The notes below the pieces were generated by a model. That model saw nothing but the letters and a program-made list of their open reading frames with translations, was not told the origin of the DNA and searched no databases. A stretch of 64,000 nucleotides of DNA. Origin: B1Sed10-231 sp046483385 (GTDB lineage Bacteria > Planctomycetota > Brocadiia > SM23-32). The stretch is taken from NCBI GenBank assembly GCA_046483385.1, contig JAWODG010000152.1:1-64000 (forward strand). Reading direction: 5' to 3'. A program made the translations under genes and the position numbers. Below are positions 31,674 to 39,503 of the stretch, piece by piece. Positions within the stretch are counted from its first letter, which is position 1. Each line of letters begins with the position of its first letter.

Positions 31674-34229
31674 CTACTCTTCGCTCTTCTTCTGCGGGGC
31701 CGGTTTGGTGAACTCGCACTCGGGGTAGCGGGTGCAGCCGTAGTAGGCTTCGCCGTCCTCGGAGACCTTCTTGATGAGCTTGCCGTCGCAGTCCTCCTCC
31801 GGGCAATCCTTCGGCTTGCCGGGGAGCTGCCACGTATTGCGGCAGCGGGGGAAACCGCTGCAGGACAGGAACCGCCCGTAGCGCCCCCAGCGCAACATCA
31901 TCGGGCGGTCGCACTTCTCGCACCGCTCGACGGTCGGCTGGGCATCGGGCAAGTCGCCCTTCGGCAGGGATGCCGTACCTTCGCATTCGGGATATTTCGT
32001 GCAGCCGAGGAACAATCCGCGCCGGCTGCGCTTCAGGGCCATCGGCGCGCCGCATTCCCCGCACGGCGGCAGAACGTCGTCGGGGATTTCGGTCTTCTCG
32101 AGGGCCTCCTGCACCGTCAGAAGCGGCAGGCGATTGCGACAGCGGGAGCAGACCAGCCGGTCGTTCTCCTCGTCGAGCTGCATGTTGCGGTCGCAGCGGG
32201 GACAGGCGAACCGGGTCGGCGTGCGCGGGGCCAGGTCAACCGGCTGCCCCTCGTCGTCGATGCCCTTGATGTTGCGACAGTCGGGGTAGGCCGAGCAGGC
32301 CAGGTACTCCCGCCCCCGGCGCCCTTTGCGTTTGACGAGCGGCGCGCCGCACTTGTCGCACTTGAACTCGGTCTCCTCGACCTCCTCCGGCTCCACGCTC
32401 TCGGTGTAGTCGCACTCCGGGAACTCGGGGCAGCCGAGGAACTTGCCGCCGTTCCTCTTGCTGAACCGCACCACCAGCTTCTCGCCGTGCTCCGGGCAGG
32501 TCCTGTCGCTGACCTTCTCCGACTCCGGGAGTTCCATCTCCTCTTCGGCGCGCTCGAGGTCCTTGCTGAACTGTTCGTAGAACTCCTCCAGCACGCTCCG
32601 CCACGGTCGCTTGCCCTCCTCCACCTCGTCGAGTTCTTCCTCCATGTGGCTGGTGAAGTCGGGGTCCATCTCGCGGGGGAAGTATTCGACCAGCAGGTCC
32701 GTGACGACCTTGCCCAGCTCGCTCGGCACCAACGCCCGGCCGTCGCGGTTCACGTAGTGACGGCGCAACAGCGTAGCGATGGTGGGAGCATAGGTGCTGG
32801 GTCGGCCGATGCCCCGCCGCTCCAGCTCCCGCACCAGAGACGCCTCGGTAAACCGGGAGGGCGGCTGGGTGAAGTGCTGCGACGGGGTCAGTTCGCGCAG
32901 GTCAAGGTCCTCACCGGCCTCCAGTTCAGGAAGCATCTGGTCGTCGTCTTCTTTGTTCGGCCGCAGCACCCGCAGGTTGCCGTCGAAGACCATCTGCCGG
33001 CCCTTCGCCCGGAACAGACCGGGCCCGGCCGTGATCTCCGCCGTCCTGACCTTGTAGCGGGCCGGCTCCATCTGGCTGGCCACGAAGCGGCGCCATATCA
33101 GGTCGTAGAGCTTGAACTGGTCGCGGCTGAGGTATTGCTTAATGTCCTCGGGCCGGCGCGAGACATCCGTGGGCCGGATGGCTTCGTGGGCCGCCTGGGC
33201 ACCCTTGGGGCTTTTGAAGCGGTTCGGCTTCTTCGGCAGGTAGGCGTCCCCGTAGCCCGCCTTTATGTGCTCCCGGCAGGCGGCCAGGGCCTGCTTGGCC
33301 ACGCGGGTCGAGTCGGTTCGCATGTAGGTTATGAGTCCGGTGGCCTCCTCGCCTATCTCGATGCCCTCGTAGAGGCCCTGCGCGACACGCATCGTGCGGT
33401 CCGCGCTGAAGCCGAGGCGCGAGTTGGCCGAGCGCTGCATGGTGCTGGTGATGAAGGGCGGATAGACGCGGGAATTGGTCATCGTCTCGCTGACGTCGGT
33501 CACGAGATAGTCCTGCTCCCCCAGCATCTCGACCACTTCCTCGGCGCGCTCCCTGGAGGGGATGCTGAGGTCCTCGTCGTTCAGCTTGACCAACTCGGCC
33601 TCGAAGGTGGTCTTGCCGTCGGCCCGTGCCAGCAGCGCGGCGATCTCCCAGTATTCTTCCGGCTCGAACGCCTCGCGTTCGCGCTCTCTCTCCACGATCA
33701 GGCGCAGGGCCACGCTCTGGACCCTGCCGGCGCTCAGGCCCCTGACCAGCACTCCGCTGATGAGCGGGCTCAGCGCGTAGCCGACGATGCGGTCCAGTAT
33801 GCGGCGGGCCTGCTGGGCGTCCACGAGGTTCAGGTCGATGTCGCGGGGATGCCGGAACGCCTCGCGGATGGCGTCGCGGGTGATCTCGTTGAAGGTGACG
33901 CGCTTGACCTGCTCCTCGGGCACCTCGAGGACGTGCTTCAGGTGCCACGCGATGGCCTCCCCTTCGCGGTCGGGATCGGGCGCCAGGAAGACCTCGTCAA
34001 CGTTCTTCGCGGCCTTGCGGAGCTGCCCCACAACCTTCCGGCTGCCGGGCATAATCTGGTAGGTCGGCTCGAAGCCGTTCTCGACGTCCACCGCGTAACG
34101 GTCCTTCGGGTTCTTGGGCAGGTCGCGGATGTGCCCGCTGGAGGCCTTTACCTCGTAGCCCTTTCCCAGGTACCGGGCGATGGTGTTGGCCTTCGCGTTC
34201 GATTCAACTATAACTATTTTATCTGCCAT
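31674..34229 (-). CDS. topA: DNA topoisomerase I
   Basis: 851 residues. The TOPRIM domain opens KIVIVESNAKANTIARYLG and has DPDREGEAIAWHL; the active-site Tyr is in TGLITYMRTDSTRV. The C-terminal third carries six Cys-rich zinc elements, five shaped like C-x2-C(G)...C-x5-C (for example CDKCGAPLV...CSAYPDC, CEKCDRPMM...CSGFPRC) and one shorter C-x2-C...C-x2-C. Type IA enzymes relax negative supercoils. Six zinc elements exceeds the three of E. coli TopA. No clear ribosome site precedes the ATG. It is divergent from the deacetylase gene. Confidence 0.96.
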   Translation of the reverse strand: MADKIVIVESNAKANTIARYLGKGYEVKASSGHIRDLPKNPKDRYAVDVENGFEPTYQIMPGSRKVVGQLRKAAKNVDEVFLAPDPDREGEAIAWHLKHVLEVPEEQVKRVTFNEITRDAIREAFRHPRDIDLNLVDAQQARRILDRIVGYALSPLISGVLVRGLSAGRVQSVALRLIVEREREREAFEPEEYWEIAALLARADGKTTFEAELVKLNDEDLSIPSRERAEEVVEMLGEQDYLVTDVSETMTNSRVYPPFITSTMQRSANSRLGFSADRTMRVAQGLYEGIEIGEEATGLITYMRTDSTRVAKQALAACREHIKAGYGDAYLPKKPNRFKSPKGAQAAHEAIRPTDVSRRPEDIKQYLSRDQFKLYDLIWRRFVASQMEPARYKVRTAEITAGPGLFRAKGRQMVFDGNLRVLRPNKEDDDQMLPELEAGEDLDLRELTPSQHFTQPPSRFTEASLVRELERRGIGRPSTYAPTIATLLRRHYVNRDGRALVPSELGKVVTDLLVEYFPREMDPDFTSHMEEELDEVEEGKRPWRSVLEEFYEQFSKDLERAEEEMELPESEKVSDRTCPEHGEKLVVRFSKRNGGKFLGCPEFPECDYTESVEPEEVEETEFKCDKCGAPLVKRKGRRGREYLACSAYPDCRNIKGIDDEGQPVDLAPRTPTRFACPRCDRNMQLDEENDRLVCSRCRNRLPLLTVQEALEKTEIPDDVLPPCGECGAPMALKRSRRGLFLGCTKYPECEGTASLPKGDLPDAQPTVERCEKCDRPMMLRWGRYGRFLSCSGFPRCRNTWQLPGKPKDCPEEDCDGKLIKKVSEDGEAYYGCTRYPECEFTKPAPQKKSEE

Positions 34230-34313
34230 GATGGGGTCGGTTATACTCTGTTTTTCGGGTGGGGAAACGCCCGATTGTAGAGGCAGCCCCTCCGCCCTGT
34301 CAACTCAGCCATT

Positions 34314-34343
34314 TTGACCGGCCTGCCTCCCGACGCGTACAAT
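34314..34343 (+). promoter_or_regulatory. Sigma-70 promoter of the polysaccharide deacetylase gene
   Basis: TTGACC (34314-34319), an 18-base spacer and TACAAT (34338-34343), 35 bases before the ATG. Both boxes match 5 of 6 consensus bases. A possible divergent topA -10 (TATAAC, minus strand 34245-34240) has no good partner -35. Confidence 0.6.
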
Positions 34344-34378
34344 GGCATCCTACCAGAGAATTCCCGGAGGCAAAACCC

Positions 34379-35242
34379 ATGGCGTCCGATTCACGGTTGT
34401 TTGTGGCCCTTACCGTTGACGTGGATCCGGACGCCAACCGCGCCGTCGAGGGACGGCCCGACGCCGTAAGCCCCGAGGGAGAGGCCACTTTCAACGCCAC
34501 GCTGGAAGGCCTACGCGACCTGCGAGGTGTTCTTCAGGACCGCGTGCTGCCCGCCACCTTTTTCTGGGAGGGCCGCACGCTGCACGAGCTGGCGGTCCGG
34601 GATGCTCGGCTGATCGACAGTTTGCGGCGAAACCGGGCGTTGGAACACGGATGCCACGGTTACCAGCACGAGGACTTCGCGGGAAGGGAAAGCGGTCGGG
34701 CGCTCTCCCTGGAGCAAATACGAGGGGCTTTGCAGAAGGCGGAAGCCGCCGTCCAGGAGCATCTTGGCGACCGTCCCACGGCTTTCCGAGCCCCCTACTG
34801 TCGCCTGACCGACGAGCTTGTACAGGTGCTCGACGAACGCAATTACACGTACGACGCCAGCCTGACGCGTCGAGCCGGGGCGGACTGGTCGCTTCGGCCC
34901 CGGCGCCTGCGGGACGGCCCCGTGTGGGAGCTTGCGCTCTGCCAGGCCTCAGACCGGGACGGCCGGGCCATCTCCGGCTACCTCTGGCAGCTTCTGGAAG
35001 GCAATCGGCCCGTGGACGACTACGTGCGGATGGTGGGGGAGCTGGTCGGCCCTTGCGGGGGCGGTCTGCTTCAGATAGCGCTCCACCCCTGGCACCTGCG
35101 GGTGAAGGCCGACGGCTGCCCAGCGGACGAAGCCAACGCGGATATGGTGGCCGGATTACTCGATGAGATAGGGGCTATCGATGGGGTTTGCTTGACCACG
35201 AACGCCGGCTACCTGGCCCGTTTCGAGCGCAGCAAGGTTTGA
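34379..35242 (+). CDS. Polysaccharide deacetylase (NodB homology domain)
   Basis: 287 residues. ALTVDVDPD (Asp14/Asp16, the metal and base motif), HGYQHED (His93 and His97, metal ligands) and FRAPY (motif 3) define a NodB/CE4-type domain; the late LHPWHL supplies the final His motif. The family removes N- or O-acetyl groups from sugars such as chitin or peptidoglycan or acts as an amidase-like deacylase. There is no signal peptide, so a cytoplasmic substrate is likely. GGAGG lies eight bases before the ATG. The stop codon overlaps the -35 box of the next promoter. Confidence 0.88.
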   Translation: MASDSRLFVALTVDVDPDANRAVEGRPDAVSPEGEATFNATLEGLRDLRGVLQDRVLPATFFWEGRTLHELAVRDARLIDSLRRNRALEHGCHGYQHEDFAGRESGRALSLEQIRGALQKAEAAVQEHLGDRPTAFRAPYCRLTDELVQVLDERNYTYDASLTRRAGADWSLRPRRLRDGPVWELALCQASDRDGRAISGYLWQLLEGNRPVDDYVRMVGELVGPCGGGLLQIALHPWHLRVKADGCPADEANADMVAGLLDEIGAIDGVCLTTNAGYLARFERSKV

Positions 35243-35267
35243 CACTTCCCGGGTGTCTGCCTATAAT
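35239..35267 (+). promoter_or_regulatory. Perfect consensus sigma-70 promoter
   Basis: TTGACA (35239-35244), exactly 17 bases, and TATAAT (35262-35267): both boxes and spacing match the housekeeping consensus. The TGA stop of the deacetylase (35240-35242) lies inside the -35 box. The expected start of transcription is near 35274, giving a leader of about 40 bases. Confidence 0.8.
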
Positions 35268-35314
35268 GAGGAAGCGCGTCAGAGTCCGTTGTGGAGTGCA
35301 TCTGGGGCATGAGA

Positions 35315-35743
35315 ATGGAACCGGCCGACCTGGCCCGGAAGTTGTCCGCCGTGCAGAACCAACTGCGACAGGAGTTATTCGAAGAACTCCAGGAGCACGG
35401 CGAGGATATCGAAAGCATCTTCGATCCCTACTCCTATTCGCCGCTCACCCATGACCTGCGTGACAAGTATCTCAGCCGCTTGCACCTGATACAGGCCATC
35501 CTGCAGCAGCTTGCCCATTACAGCCAGGGCAAGCGCAAGAACGCGACCCGCGTGGTGAGCGTCACAGCGCCCGACCGGTCGGAGCTGGTGCGGCAGGTGA
35601 ACCACAAGCTGACCCGATTGAACGGCGCCAAGGTCCGCGACGTCAAGTTCATGCAGGGCGAGGACGGTGGCTGGTCCGCGCTCATCACCTACGACCTGAA
35701 TCCCTTCAAGGGCGAGACCGACGAGCCGGCCGCCATCACTTGA
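35315..35743 (+). CDS. Small conserved-looking protein of unknown function
   Basis: 142 residues from MEPADLARKL. The first two-thirds is helical (VQNQLRQELFEELQEHG, RLHLIQAILQQLAHYSQ); the last third has an alternating pattern RVVSVTAPDRSELVRQVNHK, then VRDVKFMQGEDGGWSALITY, reminiscent of small alpha/beta proteins such as Bacillus Cse60-like domains (V-N-x-x-L then V-x-D-I-K-F and a final I-x-Y strand). This resemblance is weak. GGGG at 35304-35307 is best spaced for the ATG at 35315; ATG 35309 is an alternative. The strong promoter just upstream implies high expression. Confidence 0.68.
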   Translation: MEPADLARKLSAVQNQLRQELFEELQEHGEDIESIFDPYSYSPLTHDLRDKYLSRLHLIQAILQQLAHYSQGKRKNATRVVSVTAPDRSELVRQVNHKLTRLNGAKVRDVKFMQGEDGGWSALITYDLNPFKGETDEPAAIT

Positions 35744-35782
35744 CCGCGTGGCGCCCGGCTTCCCCTTTCCGACCGGTCTTCC

Positions 35783-35811
35783 TTGCCGACCCACGGTTCA
35801 TGTGGTAGTTT
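35783..35811 (+). promoter_or_regulatory. Possible promoter of the hpt operon
   Basis: TTGCCG (4 of 6), a 17-base spacer and TAGTTT (3 of 6), 36 bases before the hpt start. No intrinsic terminator separates it from the preceding gene. Confidence 0.3.
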
Positions 35812-35847
35812 CCCCTGTCCGCCGCTACATTTCCCGGGGAACCCGGC

Positions 35848-36420
35848 ATGGAACAGGAGCCTGCGTCAGGACCGCCGGAGTTGCCGTGCCTGGCCTCCGA
35901 ACAGCAACTACGCGGGGCGGTGCGTCGGCTGGCGGCCGAGATCGCGGCCGATCACGGCGAGAGCAAGCCGCTGGTCATCCTGGGCGTGCTCAAAGGCGTC
36001 GTCATCTTCCTGGCCGACCTGGTGCGACAACTTCCTATGCCGTTGGAGATCGAGTTCGTGAAGGCCCGCAGCTATCGTGGCACGCGGCAGCAAGCGGTGG
36101 AGGTCCTTGACGACCTCGACGACCTGGGACTGGCCGGCAAGGACGTGCTGCTGCTCGACTGCGTGCTGGACACGGGACGGACTCTGGCGAGACTGCGGAA
36201 CGAAGTCGAACGGCGGGAGCCCGCCGACGTGAAGACGTGTGTGCTGCTGAGCAAGCAATGCGCGCGGCTGGCGCCCGTGGACCCGGAGTACGTCGGGCTC
36301 GAAATACCCGACGTGTTCGTGGTCGGCTACGGGCTGGACCACGATAACCGCTGGCGCCACCTGCCTTACGTGGCGGAGTTGAAGAGCGAAGAGCATAGCG
36401 GAGAGGACAAGAAGGCATGA
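35848..36420 (+). CDS. hpt: Hypoxanthine phosphoribosyltransferase-like protein
   Basis: 190 residues. LVILGVLKGVVIFLADLVRQ and EIEFVKARSYRG are the early HPRT motifs, the PRPP loop reads LLLDCVLDTGRTL (102-113), and YVGLEIPDVFVVGYGLDHDN gives the base-binding and C-terminal elements of HPRT. The enzyme salvages hypoxanthine or guanine with PRPP. In the PRPP motif the usual E-D pair preceding I-I-D-T-G is D-C here (Asp104, Cys105), replacing the second acidic residue. GGGGA precedes the ATG. It overlaps the ROK kinase gene by four bases. Confidence 0.85.
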   Translation: MEQEPASGPPELPCLASEQQLRGAVRRLAAEIAADHGESKPLVILGVLKGVVIFLADLVRQLPMPLEIEFVKARSYRGTRQQAVEVLDDLDDLGLAGKDVLLLDCVLDTGRTLARLRNEVERREPADVKTCVLLSKQCARLAPVDPEYVGLEIPDVFVVGYGLDHDNRWRHLPYVAELKSEEHSGEDKKA

Positions 36421-37331
36421 CCAGGAAACCGGCTGTCGGCATCGACCTGGGCGGGACCAAGATCCACGCGGGCGTGGTGGCGCCCGGAGGCGAGACACTC
36501 GGCGAGGTCCGCGTGCCCACCGAGCCCGACAAGGAAACGGACGTCGTGGTGGGGAACATGGTGGCCGCCGCGCGGCAAGCTATGGAAAAAGCCGGCCTGG
36601 GCCAAGAGGACATTGACGGCGTCGGGCTGGGGTCACCCGCCCCGCTGGACATAAAGGCCGGCATCCTCATCAGCCCGAACAACCTGCCCTCCCTGCACGG
36701 ATGCCCCATCGTAGAACGGCTTACGGAGGAACTGGGCATTCCCGTCACGCTGGACAACGACGCCAACTGCCTGGGACTGGCCGAGGCCCGCTTCGGGGCC
36801 GGCAGGGGCGCCGAGGTCTGCTGCGGTCTCACGCTGGGAACCGGCATGGGCGCCTTCATGGTCATCCGCGGAGAGGTATACGGCGGTCCACACGGGGCCG
36901 GCGTCGAGATCTGGTGCTCCCCCCACCAGGGGGACTTCGTCGAGGAGAAGGTCTCCGGCCGGGGTATCGCACGCACCTACTTCAAGCTGACGGAGAGGGA
37001 AGCCTCCGCCCGCGAACTGGCCGACATGGCCCGGGAGGGGGACGCACAGGCCATCGAGACGTGGCAGGAGTTCGCCCGAAACACGGCGGTCTCGGTCGCC
37101 TGGCTGAGCAACACCGGGGACCCGGACGTCTTCGTGCTCGGCGGCTCCATCGCCAAGGCGTGGGACCTGTTCGGGGAAACGCTGGTGCGGGAGGCCCGCA
37201 AGTATATCAACGAAGTGACCCGCAACGCGCTTCGCATCGTGCCCGCAGAGCTGGGCGACGCCGCCGGCATGCTCGGCGCGGCCGCGCTCGTGCTCCAACC
37301 CGACCCCGCTGACTTTCTGCCCAACGAGTGA
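36417..37331 (+). CDS. ROK family sugar kinase (glucokinase-like)
   Basis: 304 residues. GIDLGGTKIHAGVV is the phosphate-1 motif, LDNDANCLGLAEARFG carries the catalytic Asp, and TLGTGMGAFMVIRGEVYGG is the phosphate-2/ROK signature. ROK kinases phosphorylate glucose, N-acetylglucosamine or N-acetylmannosamine. The usual zinc cluster C-x-C-G-x-x-G-C is degenerate (WCSPHQGDFVEE), so it may lack structural zinc. The ATG overlaps the hpt stop, and the stop overlaps the next start by one base (TGATG), giving tight translational coupling. Confidence 0.88.
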   Translation: MTRKPAVGIDLGGTKIHAGVVAPGGETLGEVRVPTEPDKETDVVVGNMVAAARQAMEKAGLGQEDIDGVGLGSPAPLDIKAGILISPNNLPSLHGCPIVERLTEELGIPVTLDNDANCLGLAEARFGAGRGAEVCCGLTLGTGMGAFMVIRGEVYGGPHGAGVEIWCSPHQGDFVEEKVSGRGIARTYFKLTEREASARELADMAREGDAQAIETWQEFARNTAVSVAWLSNTGDPDVFVLGGSIAKAWDLFGETLVREARKYINEVTRNALRIVPAELGDAAGMLGAAALVLQPDPADFLPNE

Positions 37332-38203
37332 TGAACGGCGATCCCGAACGCATCCTGGTGACGGCCGACCTTCACTTCGGCCTTTACACGGCCGGCGACG
37401 AGTGCAACCTGAAGCTGGCCGAGTTCGTGCGCCACTCCGACGCCGACGTTTTCGCCCTGTGCGGCGACGTGGCGGACGCCGACACCGACTGCTTCAAGGC
37501 CTGCCTCGACCTGTTCGCCAGCTTCCGGGGACTGAAGCTGCTGGTCCCCGGCAACCACGACCTGTGGACCGCGGGCAGCGACAGCGCCGAGAAATACCGC
37601 AAAGTGCTGCCGGCCCTGGCGGCCGACTGCGGGTTCAGCATGCTGGACACCGGGCCGGAGGTGGCGGGCCGGTTCGGCTTCATCGGCAACATCGGGTGGT
37701 ACGACTACAGCTTCCGCAACAAGCAGCTCAACGTGCCCCTGCACCAGTACGAGGACAAGGAGCTGCCCGGCGTCTGCGTGTGGAACGACAGCCGATTCAT
37801 CGACTGGGACATGACCGACCGGGAGTTCACCGATAAGTGCGTGCGCAAGCTGCTGAGCGCCTACCGCGCGGTGGAGGAACGCGTCCACACCGTTATCGCG
37901 CTGCTGCACCACGTGCCGTTCGAGGAACTGCTCTACGACCACTCCAACGCGGCCTTCGAGTTCTGCCGCGCCTACATGGGCTCGGAGCGGTTCGGCCGCC
38001 TGCTGCTGGACTGCCCCAAGGTGCGCTACGTTTTCTGCGGACACCGCCACGGCCCCGACGAGACCCAGATCAACGGCACGCGCGCCTTCACCATCGGAAG
38101 CGAGTACCAGATGAAAAGGCTCATCGATCTCGACCTGACCACCGGCGAGCACACGGTGCACCTGTTCAGGCCCGACGACGAAACCCCCGAAGGGAATGGT
38201 TGA
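37331..38203 (+). CDS. Calcineurin-like metallophosphoesterase
   Basis: 290 residues. Metal-binding motifs occur in order: ADLHFG (Asp/His), CGDVAD, PGNHDLW, LLHHVPFEE and CGHRHGPDE, the full set of the calcineurin-like phosphoesterase superfamily. It hydrolyses a phosphomono- or diester; the substrate is not predictable. There is no signal peptide. The start codon overlaps the ROK kinase stop by one base. It is followed after 14 bases by the URO-D family gene. Confidence 0.9.
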   Translation: MNGDPERILVTADLHFGLYTAGDECNLKLAEFVRHSDADVFALCGDVADADTDCFKACLDLFASFRGLKLLVPGNHDLWTAGSDSAEKYRKVLPALAADCGFSMLDTGPEVAGRFGFIGNIGWYDYSFRNKQLNVPLHQYEDKELPGVCVWNDSRFIDWDMTDREFTDKCVRKLLSAYRAVEERVHTVIALLHHVPFEELLYDHSNAAFEFCRAYMGSERFGRLLLDCPKVRYVFCGHRHGPDETQINGTRAFTIGSEYQMKRLIDLDLTTGEHTVHLFRPDDETPEGNG

Positions 38204-38217
38204 GCGCGGAGGCGACC

Positions 38218-39303
38218 GTGAACGACAGAGACCGTTTCGTCGGCTGCCTGCTGGGCAAGGAGGTGGACCGCCCCCCGTACTGGCTGCGCTGGAGCCCCTG
38301 GGCAACCACACGCCGGCGGTGGGAGCGCGAGGGCAAACCGCCCGGCATCCAGTACCGCGACCCCTTCAACCCGGACGCCGTCCCGCAGGAAGTGCCCGTC
38401 GAGCTCGGTCCCTACCCACCTTTCCAGCGGGAAGTGATCGAGGAAGACCAGGACTACGTCACCTTCATCGACCGCTGGGGCATCAAGCGGCGGGACTACA
38501 AGGGCGGCACGTCCATGTCCCAGTTCCTCGAGTTCCCGATCAAGAACCGGGACGACTGGGAGCGCTACAGGGAGGAGCGGCTCGACCCGGAAGACCCGGG
38601 CCGCCTGGCCGGCGACTGGCGCGAGCGATGCGCCGAATGGATGGAGAAAGGATGGCCGATCCAACTGGGTAACTACCCCGACGTCACGCTCTACGGCGGG
38701 ACCCGCTGGCTGCTGGGCGACGAGGAGTGCCTGCTGGCCTTCTACACCATGCCCGATCTGGTCCACGACATCATGGACCACCTGACCGACCTGTACCTCG
38801 CCGTCTTCGAGCGGGTGGTGGAGCACGTCCGGGTGGACGTCATCCACATCTGGGAGGACATGTGCGGCCGGCAGGGGCCGCTCATCTCCCCGGACCACTG
38901 GCGCGAGTTCATGGGGCCCAACTACCGGCGCATCAAGCAGTTCGCCGACCGGCACGACATACCCCTCATCTCGGTGGACACCGACGGCTACCCCGACCCG
39001 ATAATCCCCACGATGATGGAGGCGGGGGTCAACTACCTTTGGCCATTCGAGGTGGCGGCCGGTTGCGACGTGAACGTATTCGGGGCGAGATACCCCACGC
39101 TCGGCATGATGGGCGGCATCGACAAGCGTGCGCTGGCGGAGGGCCCGGAGGCCATCGACGCCGAACTGGAGCGCGTCCGCCCCGCCGTCGAGGCGGGACG
39201 CTACATCCCGGCGCTCGACCACTGCGTGCCCGACGACGTCTCGTGGCACAACTACTCCCACTACGCGGAAGCCCTGCGGGAGCTGGTGGGCAAGCAGGTC
39301 TGA
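38218..39303 (+). CDS. Uroporphyrinogen decarboxylase (URO-D) family protein
   Basis: 361 residues, from GTG with GGAGG five bases upstream. The protein has the TIM-barrel layout of the URO-D/methyltransferase superfamily: DRDRFVGCLLGKEVDRPP at the N-terminus, HIWEDMCGRQGPLISPDHW, SVDTDGYPDPIIPTMMEAG and MGGIDKRALAEGPEAI, ALDHCVPDDVSWHNY near the end. In PVC bacteria, large numbers of such paralogues are corrinoid-methyltransferase-like rather than haem-pathway enzymes; the long W-rich N-terminus here fits that group. It is the last gene of the hpt operon. Confidence 0.85.
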   Translation: MNDRDRFVGCLLGKEVDRPPYWLRWSPWATTRRRWEREGKPPGIQYRDPFNPDAVPQEVPVELGPYPPFQREVIEEDQDYVTFIDRWGIKRRDYKGGTSMSQFLEFPIKNRDDWERYREERLDPEDPGRLAGDWRERCAEWMEKGWPIQLGNYPDVTLYGGTRWLLGDEECLLAFYTMPDLVHDIMDHLTDLYLAVFERVVEHVRVDVIHIWEDMCGRQGPLISPDHWREFMGPNYRRIKQFADRHDIPLISVDTDGYPDPIIPTMMEAGVNYLWPFEVAAGCDVNVFGARYPTLGMMGGIDKRALAEGPEAIDAELERVRPAVEAGRYIPALDHCVPDDVSWHNYSHYAEALRELVGKQV

Positions 39304-39348
39304 TCGCGCCCGGCTTCCCGAACCGGGGGACACGGGAAAGCCCGGCTG

Positions 39349-39491
39349 GCGGCCGCCCATTTCAGCGGCCGCTCGGGCAGGTGCAGGGTGTTCCCAGGGC
39401 CGTTCGCGTCCTCGGCAGCACGTAACGGTATCGAAGGGAAACGTCGCACCGCGGGGGGGCCGCTCACCACGCGGTCCGGGGGAAGCCGGCG
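39349..39491. repeat. Hairpin plus partial family A repeat between convergent genes
   Basis: GCGGCCGC (39349-39356) and GCGGCCGC (39365-39372) can pair around an 8-base loop. Further on, GTCCGGGGGAAGCCGGCG (39474-39491) matches the right half of family A stem 2 and its right flank at 31566-31583 exactly. It ends 13 bases from the stop of the minus-strand sulfatase. Confidence 0.6.
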
Positions 39492-39503
39492 TCCCCGGCG
39501 CGC

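Noticed and set aside
31608..34280. 890-codon open frame antisense to topA
   Set aside because: The opposite strand has every topoisomerase I motif. The antisense translation is repetitive and featureless.
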